A stretch of DNA of 64,000 bases from Sphingobacterium sp. CZ-UAM (GCF_002000245.1 NZ_MTCM01000002.1:744001-808000), one strand, 5' to 3'. Counted from the stretch's first letter, positions 45,175 through 54,566 are shown. Notes: generated from the sequence alone by a model not told the origin. Translations and numbers: made by a program.

Positions 45175-45744
45175 TTATTTATTGATAAAACCCATGACAA
45201 TTTCTTCTGCTTCAGCACAGGCCGTCGCCAGATCATAATTCTTCAGGATCACATCAAACTTATTCGCATAGGTAAGTTCCAATTCAGCTTTAGCAAATCG
45301 CTCTTGCAGCTTTTCCTCCGAATCTGTGCCGCGTCCGGTCAGACGTTCTTTAAGCACTTCCAAGGAAGGTGGCTGTACAAATATGGAGATAGCCTGTTCT
45401 GGGAATTTAGATTTCAGGCGCAACCCACCAACAACATCGATATCGAAAATAACATTTTTACCCTCTTTCCAGATGCGTTCGATTTCTGAACGCAAAGTGC
45501 CATAGAATGTACCCGAATATACCTCTTCAAATTCGATAAACTCTTGTTTGGCCACTTTATGCAAAAATTCTTCCTTGGACATAAAGTAGTAGTCTTTTCC
45601 ATCGACTTCCTGTCCCCTGGGATCGCGGGTACTCGCAGAAATAGAAAATTCTATTTTATCACCATGTTTACTTAATAGGTCTCTTACTATAGTTGTTTTT
45701 CCCGCCCCTGACGGTGCTGAGAAAATAATTAATTTACCGCTCAT
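45175..45744 (-). CDS. gmk: Guanylate kinase
   Basis: It phosphorylates GMP to GDP. The P-loop is SAPSGAGKTTIV (residues 9-20). FSISASTRDPRGQEVDGKDYYFMSKEEF and EFIEFEEVYSGTFYGT form the GMP-binding part. At 189 residues it is of normal length. It lies two bases after yicC and eight before nadD. Confidence 0.97.
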   Translation of the reverse strand: MSGKLIIFSAPSGAGKTTIVRDLLSKHGDKIEFSISASTRDPRGQEVDGKDYYFMSKEEFLHKVAKQEFIEFEEVYSGTFYGTLRSEIERIWKEGKNVIFDIDVVGGLRLKSKFPEQAISIFVQPPSLEVLKERLTGRGTDSEEKLQERFAKAELELTYANKFDVILKNYDLATACAEAEEIVMGFINK

Positions 45745-45746
45745 CC

Positions 45747-46622
45747 TTATAATACGTTGAGCAATTGCTCCTTTATTTTTTCTAATTCTTCTTTCATTCT
45801 GACCACGATTTGCTGAATACCGGCATGATTAGCTTTGGACCCTAAGGTATTGATTTCACGGCCCATTTCTTGAGAGATAAAACCTAGTTTCTTACCATTG
45901 GAGTCAGCAGAATCAAAGGCTTTCAGAAAATAGTTACAATGGGAACGCAATCTAACTTTCTCTTCAGTGACATCCAATTTATCGATATAATAAACAAGTT
46001 CCTGTTCAAAACGATTTTGATCTACGTTCTCTTTGCCCACGCTGTCATTTAGAAATTGCTCTATACGTTGTCTGATCAATGGGATACGCTCAACTTCCAA
46101 ACCTTCCACCTCACCCAGATAAGTCAAGATAAGTTCAGCTCTCTTTTTTAGATCTTGGGCCAGTACATTTCCCTCGTCCTCACGGAATGTATTGAAATGT
46201 CTGACCGCATCGTAAAAAGCATCCATCAATACGCTGGATTCTTCATCATCAACTGTATCATCGTTATTGGTGACAACTTCCGGCATATTCAACGCCAATT
46301 CAAATAGATTAACTTGGTTATCATTTAGTTCATTTGCAATCTGCTGCAATTGACCATAATATTTTTTCAGTAAATCAGCGTTGATGGATGAAGCCTTGGC
46401 TGTTTGATCAGTATATTCTACGGTCACGTTCAGATTAACTTTTCCGCGTTCAATAAGTTTACTGCACTCTGTGCGCAAGGTCAATTCTTTGTCCGAAACT
46501 ACTTTGGGCAGACGAAGATTTAATTCAAGGAATTTTGAATTTAAGGACTTTATTTCGACACTATACTTGACTTTACCGTTTTCTTTGGAAGCCGTGCCAT
46601 ATCCTGTCATGGATTTTATCAT
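45747..46622 (-). CDS. yicC: YicC-family endoribonuclease
   Basis: Family members are now regarded as endoribonucleases in E. coli and Bacillus. I take the ATG at 46622 (MIKSMTGYGTASKENG), giving 291 residues; the TTG two codons upstream overlaps the promoter motif. The N-terminal YicC-like domain contains NSKFLELNLRLPKVV, and the DUF1732 C-terminal part contains FDSADSNGKKLGFISQEMGREINTLGSKAN. It begins the operon with gmk and nadD, an arrangement often seen (yicC-gmk). Confidence 0.93.
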   Translation of the reverse strand: MIKSMTGYGTASKENGKVKYSVEIKSLNSKFLELNLRLPKVVSDKELTLRTECSKLIERGKVNLNVTVEYTDQTAKASSINADLLKKYYGQLQQIANELNDNQVNLFELALNMPEVVTNNDDTVDDEESSVLMDAFYDAVRHFNTFREDEGNVLAQDLKKRAELILTYLGEVEGLEVERIPLIRQRIEQFLNDSVGKENVDQNRFEQELVYYIDKLDVTEEKVRLRSHCNYFLKAFDSADSNGKKLGFISQEMGREINTLGSKANHAGIQQIVVRMKEELEKIKEQLLNVL

Positions 46623-46625
46623 ATG

Positions 46626-46633
46626 CAAAGGTA
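46626..46633 (-). promoter_or_regulatory. -7 promoter element TACCTTTG directly before yicC
   Basis: This exact TAnnTTTG match on the minus strand ends three bases before the ATG at 46622, so the transcript would begin at or beside the start codon. Confidence 0.6.
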
Positions 46634-46715
46634 TGACTTTTCGAATAAAAGTTGAAGACGCAACATAGATTAATTGCTGATACTCCTCAAATTACCTTCA
46701 AATAGGATATTTTAT

Positions 46716-47288
46716 TTACCAGTCATGCTTAGCAATAATAACAACGAGATAGCTTTCGTAAGGTCTGGCCCCCTTACACTTTACATAGCCGATTCCGATA
46801 TCATATAGCGAGCCATTCCACTGATCCATACCTAACAGATGTGTACGGTGATGATAACCGGGTGCCTCTCTACCGATGATCAATGCTTTAATCGCATCGG
46901 TCGCACTGGCACGATTAGCAGCAATGGATTCAAAATTATTGGCATTCCTTTTTTTTAACCAAGCCTGATTGAGCGGGTATCCGGCTTCTTCGATAAAATA
47001 ATTGGGGCCATAACCCTCAGGAGAGACATGATCAAAATAAGACCGTTTGGCCATATCCTTAGCACGATATTCTGCCACTTCGGCAAGTTGTTTGTTCCAA
47101 TTAAGCTTTGTTCGGGTAACCTTATGCAAATTAAAAAGCTTCAGTTCCTTTTTATATCTCTCAGGATTTGTTCGGATTTTATTCAAGAGATCGTAGGCTT
47201 CTTTCGCTTGGTGACGATCGACAGAGACACGTTGCCCCAAAGCAAGCTGTGTGACAAATAAGGTAAATGCTAAAATGAAGTATTTCAT
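46716..47288 (-). CDS. Secreted CAP-domain (SCP/PR-1) protein
   Basis: The 190-residue protein has a signal peptide (residues 1-18, ending ALGQ) and a CAP domain with NKQLAEVAEYRAKDMAKRSYFDHVSPEGYGP and the C-terminal PGYHHRTHLLG and YDIGIGYVKC. The role of bacterial CAP proteins is unclear. It lies 43 bases upstream of nothing co-directional within its unit: the next gene downstream, yicC, has its own promoter, so it is probably a single gene. Confidence 0.85.
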   Translation of the reverse strand: MKYFILAFTLFVTQLALGQRVSVDRHQAKEAYDLLNKIRTNPERYKKELKLFNLHKVTRTKLNWNKQLAEVAEYRAKDMAKRSYFDHVSPEGYGPNYFIEEAGYPLNQAWLKKRNANNFESIAANRASATDAIKALIIGREAPGYHHRTHLLGMDQWNGSLYDIGIGYVKCKGARPYESYLVVIIAKHDW

Positions 47289-47331
47289 ATCAATCCTTTA
47301 ACCTTAAAAGACTGACTTTAGTATTTAACGT

Positions 47332-47979
47332 TTAATCTTTTTTTGACCTTTTAACCACTAAAAACTGTATCAACATGGGTATTAGGCTAATAAATATGAT
47401 AGCTAATACAACCAAGGAAAAATTCTGCTTGAAAAAAGGAATCTGCCCAAAAAAGTAACCCGCTAGAATAAATAACGATACCCATAATATACCACCTGCT
47501 ATATTGTATTTGCCAAAAATGCGGTATGGCATTTTGCCAATACCAGCTACAAAAGGGGCAAAAGTTCGGACAATAGGTACAAAACGAGCATAAACAATGG
47601 TTTTAGTACCATATTTTGCATAGAAATCTTGTGTTTTTTGAAGATAGGATGGTTTAAAAATTTTTGAATCTGGTTTAAAAACTCGAATTCCAAAATATTT
47701 ACCTATCTCATAATTCACAAAATCGCCAGAAATAGCCGCACATATTAGAATAAATAGGAAAAGTGACAGTGAAAGATTGCTTTCTGGTCGGGCAATAATG
47801 GTTCCCAATGCAAATAATACTGAATCTCCCGGAAGGAATGGTGTAACCACAAATCCTGTTTCAGCAAATATAATCAAGAATAGAATGAAATAAGTCCATC
47901 CAGCATAGGTATTGACAATCTGCAACAGGTGTTGATCAATATGTAGGATAAAATCGACCAGCTGAGAAACAATCTCCAT
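47332..47979 (-). CDS. DedA-family membrane protein, copy 2
   Basis: The 215-residue DedA protein (SNARE-associated/VTT domain) has the re-entrant-loop signatures VVTPFLPGDSVLFALG (residues 45-60) and VYARFVPIVRTFAPFVAGIGKM. These proteins are thought to move undecaprenyl phosphate or other lipids across the membrane. It is a near paralogue of the gene directly upstream and lies 25 bases after it; the two came from tandem duplication. Confidence 0.93.
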   Translation of the reverse strand: MEIVSQLVDFILHIDQHLLQIVNTYAGWTYFILFLIIFAETGFVVTPFLPGDSVLFALGTIIARPESNLSLSLFLFILICAAISGDFVNYEIGKYFGIRVFKPDSKIFKPSYLQKTQDFYAKYGTKTIVYARFVPIVRTFAPFVAGIGKMPYRIFGKYNIAGGILWVSLFILAGYFFGQIPFFKQNFSLVVLAIIFISLIPMLIQFLVVKRSKKD

Positions 47980-47992
47980 ATTTGATAAATAA

Positions 47993-48022
47993 AAAAAGGG
48001 AGCCCTATTGAACTCCCTTTTT
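47993..48022 (-). terminator. Hairpin between the two dedA genes, overlapping the end of the first
   Basis: AAAAAGGGAG (47993-48002) and CTCCCTTTTT (48013-48022) form a perfect 10-bp stem with A/T outer ends. The right arm codes for the last residues of the upstream DedA, so part of the terminator is coding sequence. Confidence 0.65.
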
Positions 48023-48667
48023 AGTTTTTATTTTTTCTTTGACCAACTCAAATATAATAGGCAGTACTGAAATAAAAATGATCAGTAGTACCACTTTCGA
48101 AAAGTTATCTCGAATAATTGGAATATTACCCAAAAAATAGCCAGCTAACGTTATACCGCCGACCCACAATACCGCCCCAACAACGTTATAAGTGATAAAA
48201 GTGCCGTAATTCATTTTTCCGATTCCGCCAACAAATGGTGCTAGCGTACGTACAATAGGGACAAAACGGGCAATTACAATTGTTTTACTACCATATTTGT
48301 CATAGAAAGCATGTGTTTTGGCAATCTGCTCATCCTTGACAACCTGTTTGCCAAAAAGTTTGATTTTTGTTAATCGCATCCCGAAGTGCTTTCCTATGGA
48401 GTAATTCAGCGAATCTCCAGTTACCGCTGCTATCAACAAAATCAAGATCATTAACCACACATTAAGGTCATTTGGTTGTGCAGCAAGCATTCCGGCAGCA
48501 AACAATAGGGAATCTCCGGGCAAGAAAGGCATGACAACAACACCTGTTTCAACAAAAATAATGAGAAACAAAATAAGGTATGTCCATAGCTGATAGTCGT
48601 TGACGATTTCAACCAAATGCTTATCAATATGGAGAATAAAGTCAATAAGATGTGTAATTATTTCCAA
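48005..48667 (-). CDS. DedA-family membrane protein, copy 1
   Basis: The 220-residue protein has the same layout as its neighbour: VVMPFLPGDSLLFAAGML near residue 44 and IARFVPIVRTLAPFVGGIGKMNYGTF near residue 117. Four to five hydrophobic helices are evident. It follows dnaN by 14 bases and could be read from the dnaN promoter. The hairpin at its 3' end may reduce read-through into copy 2. Confidence 0.93.
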   Translation of the reverse strand: MEIITHLIDFILHIDKHLVEIVNDYQLWTYLILFLIIFVETGVVVMPFLPGDSLLFAAGMLAAQPNDLNVWLMILILLIAAVTGDSLNYSIGKHFGMRLTKIKLFGKQVVKDEQIAKTHAFYDKYGSKTIVIARFVPIVRTLAPFVGGIGKMNYGTFITYNVVGAVLWVGGITLAGYFLGNIPIIRDNFSKVVLLIIFISVLPIIFELVKEKIKTKKGVQ

Positions 48668-48681
48668 AACCGATCAGGAGA

Positions 48682-49803
48682 TTAAGCGTTATTCAACATT
48701 ACTGGCATAACCAACATTAAAATATCCTCATGATCTTCGGATGTAGCAGGAATCAACAAACCGGCACGATTTGGTGTGCTCATTTCGATAACCACTTCTT
48801 CGCTTTCAAGGTTGTTTAACATCTCCACCAAAAACTTGGCATTAAAACCTATTTCCATATCATCGCCTTCAAATTGACATGACAAACGTTCATGTGCCTC
48901 ATTAGAGAAATCCAGATCTTCAGCTGAGATATTCAATTCGCTACCTGAGATCTTCAAACGTACCTGGTGTGTTGTTTTATTCGCAAAAATTACAACCCTT
49001 CTTAATGTATTTAAGAAAAGTAGTCTATCAACAGTTAGCTTATTTGGATTAACCTGCGGAATCACTGCAGCATAGTCAGGATAGCGCTCATCAATCAAAC
49101 GACAGATCAAATTGATATTGCCAAAGCTAAAAAATGCATTTGTCTGATTATATTCGATAGATACTGTTGTATCATCCGAAGGTAGTGAAGACTTAAGCAG
49201 AGAAAGTGCTTTCTTAGGTAAAATAAGTGAAGCAGGTTTTTCAGCACTGATATCCGATCTGGTGTAACGTACCAATTTATGTGCATCTGTAGAAACGAAA
49301 GTTACATTTTTCTCGGCCAATTGTACCAAAACCCCAGACATTGCCGGTCTTAATTCGTCATTGCTCACCGCAAAGATGGTTTTACTGATAGCTTCTGAAA
49401 GAACCGGAGCAGGCATTTGGATAATAGATCCGTTATCAATAGACGGAATTTTAGGAAAATCATCTGCATTTTCTCCGCTCAATTTATATTTACCGTCACC
49501 AGCACTAATTTCAATAGCCAATGTATTCATGTCTACTGAAAAAGCAACGGGTTGATCAGGGAGAGTTTTTAATGTTTCTATCAAAATCTTTGAAGGCATT
49601 GCTACCCTTCCTTCTTCTTTTGCTTCAATCTGTAAAGAAGTAACCATACTTGTCTGCAGATCGGTAGCAGAAATAGTCAAGTTATTGTCTTTTATTTCAA
49701 AAAGAAAGTTTTCCAATATTGGTAAAACAGTACTTGTACTAGATGCTCCATTGATAGCTTGTAACTGCTTTAATAAAATTGATGTTGATACAATGAATCT
49801 CAT
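48682..49803 (-). CDS. dnaN: DNA polymerase III sliding clamp (beta subunit)
   Basis: The 373-residue clamp forms a ring around DNA and tethers polymerase III. Signatures include MRFIVSTSILLKQLQAINGA at the start, FSAGDGKYKL-like strands, SKTIFAVSNDELRPAMSGVL near residue 134, and the C-terminal LVMPVMLN. It is divergent from holB, which encodes a clamp-loader subunit, with about 210 bases between. dnaA is 6 kb away on the same strand. Confidence 0.97.
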   Translation of the reverse strand: MRFIVSTSILLKQLQAINGASSTSTVLPILENFLFEIKDNNLTISATDLQTSMVTSLQIEAKEEGRVAMPSKILIETLKTLPDQPVAFSVDMNTLAIEISAGDGKYKLSGENADDFPKIPSIDNGSIIQMPAPVLSEAISKTIFAVSNDELRPAMSGVLVQLAEKNVTFVSTDAHKLVRYTRSDISAEKPASLILPKKALSLLKSSLPSDDTTVSIEYNQTNAFFSFGNINLICRLIDERYPDYAAVIPQVNPNKLTVDRLLFLNTLRRVVIFANKTTHQVRLKISGSELNISAEDLDFSNEAHERLSCQFEGDDMEIGFNAKFLVEMLNNLESEEVVIEMSTPNRAGLLIPATSEDHEDILMLVMPVMLNNA

Positions 49804-49987
49804 TTCCTAATTACTAATTATTATGTGCAATAATACACAAATTAATCAATATTTTTCGGTTTTGTAACTGCCTTTCTTTCCACATACGAAGATTTATTAC
49901 ACGTAAATAAGCGATTGTATTTCAATTAATAAGCACACTTCCAAAAGTATAGAAAGCAAATACACCCTTATAAATCACAATATTTAT

Positions 49988-49995
49988 TACATTTG
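49988..49995 (+). promoter_or_regulatory. -7 promoter element TACATTTG of holB
   Basis: This exact TAnnTTTG match lies 17 bases upstream of the holB ATG. Confidence 0.5.
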
Positions 49996-50012
49996 TATAA
50001 TAGCAATAGTGT

Positions 50013-51155
50013 ATGCAGTTTAAAGATATCATTGGGCATAGAGACATCAAAGAACATCTTGTTCGTACGGTTCATGAAAACCGTGTGAGTCATGCGCAAT
50101 TATTTCTTGGCCCAGAGGGATCCGGAAGCCTTGCGCTAGCCTATGCTTATGCTCAGTTTTTAAACTGTGAGAATAAACAAACGACCGATAGTTGTGGCGA
50201 ATGCCCTTCCTGCCGAAAATACAGCAAACTGATCCATCCAGATTTGCACATGTCTTATCCGTTTATTGCCAAGCACAAGGAAGATACAGCGACAGATTAT
50301 GCTGAAAACTGGCGAAAATCCTTTTTAACCAATCCTTACATGGGGTTGGAATACTGGCGAAACCTGTTGGATGCAGATAATAAACAGGTCAATATTAATA
50401 TTGCCGAAGCACATGGTATCATCAAGAAATTAAGTCTTAAAGCATTCGAAGCTGAATATAAAGTTTTGATTATGTGGTTGCCCGAATACTTGGATACCCA
50501 AGGCAACGCATTATTAAAATTGATTGAAGAGCCGCCCGAAAAAACGTTATTTATTCTTGTTGCAGAAAATCAAGATAAAATTTTAAATACCATTATTTCA
50601 CGGACACAGCTGGTAAAAATAAAAAAACTGGGTCATACCGAAGTCGTTGATTACTTGAAAACAATGCATCATCTTTCCGATCAAGAAGCATCCGAGATAG
50701 CTTTTATAGCGGACGGAAACATACAGGAAGCATTGAATCAACTCAACACACAGACCAATAATCATTTCGGTATTCTGGTCAACTGGTTACGATTTATTGT
50801 ATCGGATGCTGGTACAAATATGATCTCTTTGGTAGAAGAGGAATTGTCTAAAATGGGGCGTGAAAATCAAAAAAGCTTTCTTTTTTATGCGATCAATATA
50901 ATGCGACAGATTATTTTGATCAAAGAGGGGCTATCCAGTTTGGTATTTTTACCTGCGAAAGAATTGGACTTTGTTCAAAAATTTGCAGTTCATTATGATA
51001 TAGAACAAATTGAAGCAACAATAAATCTATTTGAGGAAACGCACTATTTTGTCGAAAGAAATGCGAATCCCAAAATATTATTTTTAGATTTATCTTTGCA
51101 ATTAACATTAATGTACAAATACAAAACGTTTCCGAAAGGAACTCAATATATATAA
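50013..51155 (+). CDS. holB: DNA polymerase III clamp-loader subunit delta-prime
   Basis: The 380-residue AAA+ protein has a zinc module CENKQTTDSCGECPSC near residue 52. Its P-loop position reads GPEGSGSLALA, without the lysine, as expected for the non-hydrolysing delta-prime subunit. A sensor region includes NALLKLIEEPPEKTLFILVAEN and SRTQLVKI. It starts the holB-ricT-gldH-lpxK run. Confidence 0.9.
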   Translation: MQFKDIIGHRDIKEHLVRTVHENRVSHAQLFLGPEGSGSLALAYAYAQFLNCENKQTTDSCGECPSCRKYSKLIHPDLHMSYPFIAKHKEDTATDYAENWRKSFLTNPYMGLEYWRNLLDADNKQVNINIAEAHGIIKKLSLKAFEAEYKVLIMWLPEYLDTQGNALLKLIEEPPEKTLFILVAENQDKILNTIISRTQLVKIKKLGHTEVVDYLKTMHHLSDQEASEIAFIADGNIQEALNQLNTQTNNHFGILVNWLRFIVSDAGTNMISLVEEELSKMGRENQKSFLFYAINIMRQIILIKEGLSSLVFLPAKELDFVQKFAVHYDIEQIEATINLFEETHYFVERNANPKILFLDLSLQLTLMYKYKTFPKGTQYI

Positions 51156-51165
51156 ATAGAAAACT

Positions 51166-52548
51166 ATGGGATGTGGCAGTTGCTCATCCGGCGGAGGTTG
51201 CGGTACTACCACAGTAAATGGTACACCGGCGGGATGCCAAAATAATGGCTCTTGCATGACCAGCGGATGTAATAAATTAGATGTATATGACTGGCTTTCC
51301 GATATGGATATGCCATCAAACTATAAACCCTTCAATATCGTAGAAGTACGGTTCAAAGGATCTCGAAAAGATTTCTTTATTAATGTAGACAACCTTTACC
51401 TTGAAATGGGCGAAATGGTCATTGTAGAGCCCTCAACAGGTGGATATGATGTAGGCCACATTTCTTTGACTGGTGAATTGGTTAGATTACAGTTAAAAAA
51501 GAATAATGTTACCCCGGAGATGGTAACAAAAAAAATCTATCGGAAACCGAATGAAGTGGATGTAGAAAAGTATAATGCGGCAAAAGATCTTGAATGGGAA
51601 ACCATGCATAAAGCGCGTAAACTTGCTTTAGACTTAGGCTTATCGATGAAGATTTCCGACGTAGACTATCAGGGGGATAAAACGAAAGCAACGTTTTATT
51701 ATACAGCAGAAGGTCGTGTGGATTTTCGTGAATTGATCAAGAAAATGGCCGAAGCATTCCGTATACGGATTGAAATGCGACAGATCGGTATGCGACAGGA
51801 AGCAAGCCGTCTTGGCGGTATCGGATCCTGTGGCCGCGAGCTATGCTGCTCTACTTGGCTGACAGACTTTAAAACGGTATCGACTTCAGCCGCCCGTTAT
51901 CAGAACTTATCATTAAATACGTTAAAGCTGGCCGGGCAATGTGGCAAATTGAAATGCTGTCTCAATTATGAATTGGATAGTTATATGGATGCATTGAAAG
52001 ACATTCCAAATAATATAGATCGTATTGAGACACAAAAAGGTGTCGCTTATCTCCAGAAAACTGATATCTTCAAAAAAATGATGTGGTTTTCTTTCCCAGG
52101 AGCAGAAAACTGGATTGCTATGCCAGTTCAACAGGTCAAAGAACTTGTTGAAATGAACAAGCAGGGAATTAAACCTGAGGCTATATCAAGTGTAATAGAT
52201 ACCGAAGAAATCCGAGAGGAAAAGATTGTCAATTACGATTACGAGAATGTAGTCGGTCAAGATAGTTTGACACGTCTGGATGATCGCAATAAAAGGAAGA
52301 AAAAACGGAAAACGAAAAGCAATAATGCCAAACCGGAAAATAAAAATAGCCAGAAAAACGATAAAGCTGAACAAAACTCTCCAAAGCAGGTGGTAGCAAA
52401 ACAGCAGAGCAATACGGATAATGCAAACACGGCACCGACGGGCAAAGAGAATAAAGAAGGTCAAAATAATCGACCAAAAAAACGCTTTAATCGTCATAGA
52501 AATAAAAACAAAGGCAACAATAACAACACTGCCTCAAAAACAGAATAA
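51166..52548 (+). CDS. ricT: PSP1-domain protein, RicT/YaaT homologue
   Basis: The B. subtilis homologue is part of the RicAFT complex that influences RNA processing and differentiation and carries an iron-sulfur cluster. Here a cysteine-rich N-terminus (MGCGSCSSGGGCG, more cysteines to residue 35) precedes the PSP1 domain (about residues 60-280), with GIGSCGRELCCSTWL and CGKLKCCLNYE. The C-terminal about 80 residues are a lysine- and asparagine-rich disordered tail. Of 460 residues, the core matches the family and the tail is a Bacteroidota-style extension. It starts ten bases after holB. Confidence 0.9.
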   Translation: MGCGSCSSGGGCGTTTVNGTPAGCQNNGSCMTSGCNKLDVYDWLSDMDMPSNYKPFNIVEVRFKGSRKDFFINVDNLYLEMGEMVIVEPSTGGYDVGHISLTGELVRLQLKKNNVTPEMVTKKIYRKPNEVDVEKYNAAKDLEWETMHKARKLALDLGLSMKISDVDYQGDKTKATFYYTAEGRVDFRELIKKMAEAFRIRIEMRQIGMRQEASRLGGIGSCGRELCCSTWLTDFKTVSTSAARYQNLSLNTLKLAGQCGKLKCCLNYELDSYMDALKDIPNNIDRIETQKGVAYLQKTDIFKKMMWFSFPGAENWIAMPVQQVKELVEMNKQGIKPEAISSVIDTEEIREEKIVNYDYENVVGQDSLTRLDDRNKRKKKRKTKSNNAKPENKNSQKNDKAEQNSPKQVVAKQQSNTDNANTAPTGKENKEGQNNRPKKRFNRHRNKNKGNNNNTASKTE

Positions 52549-52553
52549 AACGG

Positions 52554-52582
52554 ATATGCCTAATTAAAAATATTAGGCATAT
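52554..52582 (+). terminator. Hairpin between ricT and gldH
   Basis: Perfect 11-bp arms ATATGCCTAAT / ATTAGGCATAT with a 7-nt loop and a weak T-rich tail lie in the 54-base gap. It may attenuate transcription into gldH and lpxK rather than stop it. Confidence 0.5.
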
Positions 52583-52602
52583 TCTATTTATATAGATTTA
52601 AA

Positions 52603-53067
52603 ATGAAACTAAAGGCTTTTCTTTTTGGAATTTTATGTATTGGTGTATGGACATCTTGTGACCAAACTGCCATTTTAAATGAAAATAAACCTATCGAAAA
52701 TAAGACTTGGTTACATACTTCACATCCTCGTTTTCAATTTCATATTAGCGACAATACGAAGAAATATGATGTATTAATGGATGTACGCCATACTCCAGAA
52801 TATGCTTTCTCTAATCTTTTTGTTTTGATTTATCAGCAAAATCCTGATAAAAAAACACATACCTTCCGCAAGGAAATTAAATTGGCAAAATCAGATGGAA
52901 GATGGGCGGGAAAATCATCCGGTAGCCTCTACAATCAACAGGCTATCCTGCATAAAGATTATATATTTCCGGACACCGGATTATATACGATATCCATTGA
53001 ACAGAATATGCGGGAAAACCCCTTGCAAGAAATTACAGATATTGGATTAACCGTAATACCTAAATAA
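52603..53067 (+). CDS. gldH: Gliding-motility-type lipoprotein GldH
   Basis: The 154-residue lipoprotein has the signal ending WTSCDQ (C19 acylated). The body (KKYDVLMDVRHTPEYAFSNLFVLIYQQNP, GRWAGKSSGSLYNQQAIL, FPDTGLYTISIEQNMRENPL) follows the GldH family. In Flavobacterium, GldH is needed for gliding. In non-gliding relatives it is still conserved, perhaps for another envelope function. Its stop overlaps the lpxK start (TAATG). Confidence 0.88.
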   Translation: MKLKAFLFGILCIGVWTSCDQTAILNENKPIENKTWLHTSHPRFQFHISDNTKKYDVLMDVRHTPEYAFSNLFVLIYQQNPDKKTHTFRKEIKLAKSDGRWAGKSSGSLYNQQAILHKDYIFPDTGLYTISIEQNMRENPLQEITDIGLTVIPK

Positions 53068-54116
53068 TGTGGACTTTCCTACGATATCTGCTTCTTCCTT
53101 TTTCCATTATTTTTGGATTAGTCGTATGGTTAAGAAATCGGCTATATGATTTCCATTTGCTACCAGCCCAATCTTTTCAAATTCCTACCATCGTAATTGG
53201 TAATTTAGCTATTGGTGGTACCGGTAAGAGCCCCATGACCGAATTTGTTGTCTCCTATCTCAGTAGTAACTACAAGGTAGCTATCCTCAGCAGAGGATAT
53301 GGCCGGAAGACCAAAGGATTCCGGACAGTACAAATAGATTCTTTGGCAACTGATGTAGGCGATGAACCATTGCAATTCAAAAACAAGCTTCCAAATGTCA
53401 CAGTAGCGGTATGTGAAGATCGTTGTACTGGAATAGAAAAACTTCAGTCGGATCATCAGCTTATTATCTTGGATGATGCCTTTCAACATCGAAAATTATC
53501 AGCATCATTTAATATCCTCTTATTCGATTTTAGATCTTTTTCTCAACCGATGTTTGTTTTTCCTGCAGGAAATTTCAGAGACTTACTTACTGAATCTAAA
53601 CGAGCGCAAATCATAGTCGTTACAAAATGTCCGCCTAACATTTCTAGTGAGGAAAAGATACACATAGAAGAAAAACTCCGTCGTTATAATAGAGAGGCCT
53701 TGATCGCATTTAGTCATATAGACTATTTTGAGCCTGTTAGTGCTGATGGGAGACCAATTGATATCCGAGATAAGGATATCATATTAGTGACTGGTATTGC
53801 CAGGCCACAGCCGTTGCTAGATCACGTCAAGAAAAAAGCGAACGCTGTCAATCATATTTCTTTTGGAGATCACCATACATTTAACGACTCCGATATTGAC
53901 CAAATCATAAAAGCTTTCCAATCGCTAAATAGCAGCAATAAAATAGTATTAACCACGGAAAAGGACTATCAACGGCTAAAGCCATATAAAGATCGTTTCG
54001 ATACGATAGAACTCATCTATTTACCAATTGGACTTAAATTTAATGATCCAGAGCAAAGAGATCACTTTTGTAATATTATAAGTGAAACAGTCGCATTAAG
54101 TGTTAATCAACCTTAA
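53067..54116 (+). CDS. lpxK: Tetraacyldisaccharide 4'-kinase
   Basis: LpxK phosphorylates the lipid A precursor at the 4' position at the inner membrane. The 349-residue protein has an N-terminal hydrophobic segment (residues 5-22), the P-loop NLAIGGTGKSPMTEF near residue 50, SRGYGRKTKGF near 76, and LDDAFQHRKL near 139. It shares one base with the gldH stop and ends the run. Confidence 0.94.
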   Translation: MWTFLRYLLLPFSIIFGLVVWLRNRLYDFHLLPAQSFQIPTIVIGNLAIGGTGKSPMTEFVVSYLSSNYKVAILSRGYGRKTKGFRTVQIDSLATDVGDEPLQFKNKLPNVTVAVCEDRCTGIEKLQSDHQLIILDDAFQHRKLSASFNILLFDFRSFSQPMFVFPAGNFRDLLTESKRAQIIVVTKCPPNISSEEKIHIEEKLRRYNREALIAFSHIDYFEPVSADGRPIDIRDKDIILVTGIARPQPLLDHVKKKANAVNHISFGDHHTFNDSDIDQIIKAFQSLNSSNKIVLTTEKDYQRLKPYKDRFDTIELIYLPIGLKFNDPEQRDHFCNIISETVALSVNQP

Positions 54117-54197
54117 ATTTTGTTAAGGGCTAACATTTTAGTAAACTTTTTAGTCAAATTTATATTCAAAAAGAAAGTAAACTTAAAATATAAAGCG

Positions 54198-54566
54198 ATG
54201 AAAAAGAAAACTTTAATGGTAATAAGCGGCCTACTTCTGGCGACAACAGTTTCTTTTGCGCAACAGCGCCAACAACGTAGTCCCGAAGAGCAGGCAAAGA
54301 TGCGTGTGGAACATCTTGACAAACTACTCACACTTAATCAAGTGCAAAAAGATTCCATCTATAATCTTACATTAAGCCAAGCCCAACAGCGAGCGGCAAT
54401 AAAAAGTGATGGTGGAGACCGCAAAGCAAATATGGAAAAGTTTAAACAGCTTCAAGAAGCGCAGGCAACTAAAATAAAATCCTGGCTCACTCCGGATCAG
54501 GTAAAGCTATTCGATGAACAGCAAGAAAAAATGAAGGAGAGAATGAAAAAACGTTCTGAAAACTAA
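54198..54566 (+). CDS. Small periplasmic DUF4890/CpxP-like protein
   Basis: The ATG at 54198 gives a 122-residue protein with a signal peptide (residues 1-21, ending SFAQ). The helical body (QRSPEEQAKMRVEHLDKLLTLNQVQKDSIYNL and SWLTPDQVKLFDEQQEKMKERM) recalls the LTxxQ pattern of Spy/CpxP-type chaperones. The upstream ORF extension is leader. It is followed by a terminator, and two further proteins of the same layout come after it. Confidence 0.8.
   Translation: MKKKTLMVISGLLLATTVSFAQQRQQRSPEEQAKMRVEHLDKLLTLNQVQKDSIYNLTLSQAQQRAAIKSDGGDRKANMEKFKQLQEAQATKIKSWLTPDQVKLFDEQQEKMKERMKKRSEN

Noticed and set aside
52186-52497. Long minus-strand ORFs opposite the ricT tail
   Set aside because: The lysine-rich tail of RicT produces phenylalanine- and leucine-rich antisense frames; these are composition artefacts.
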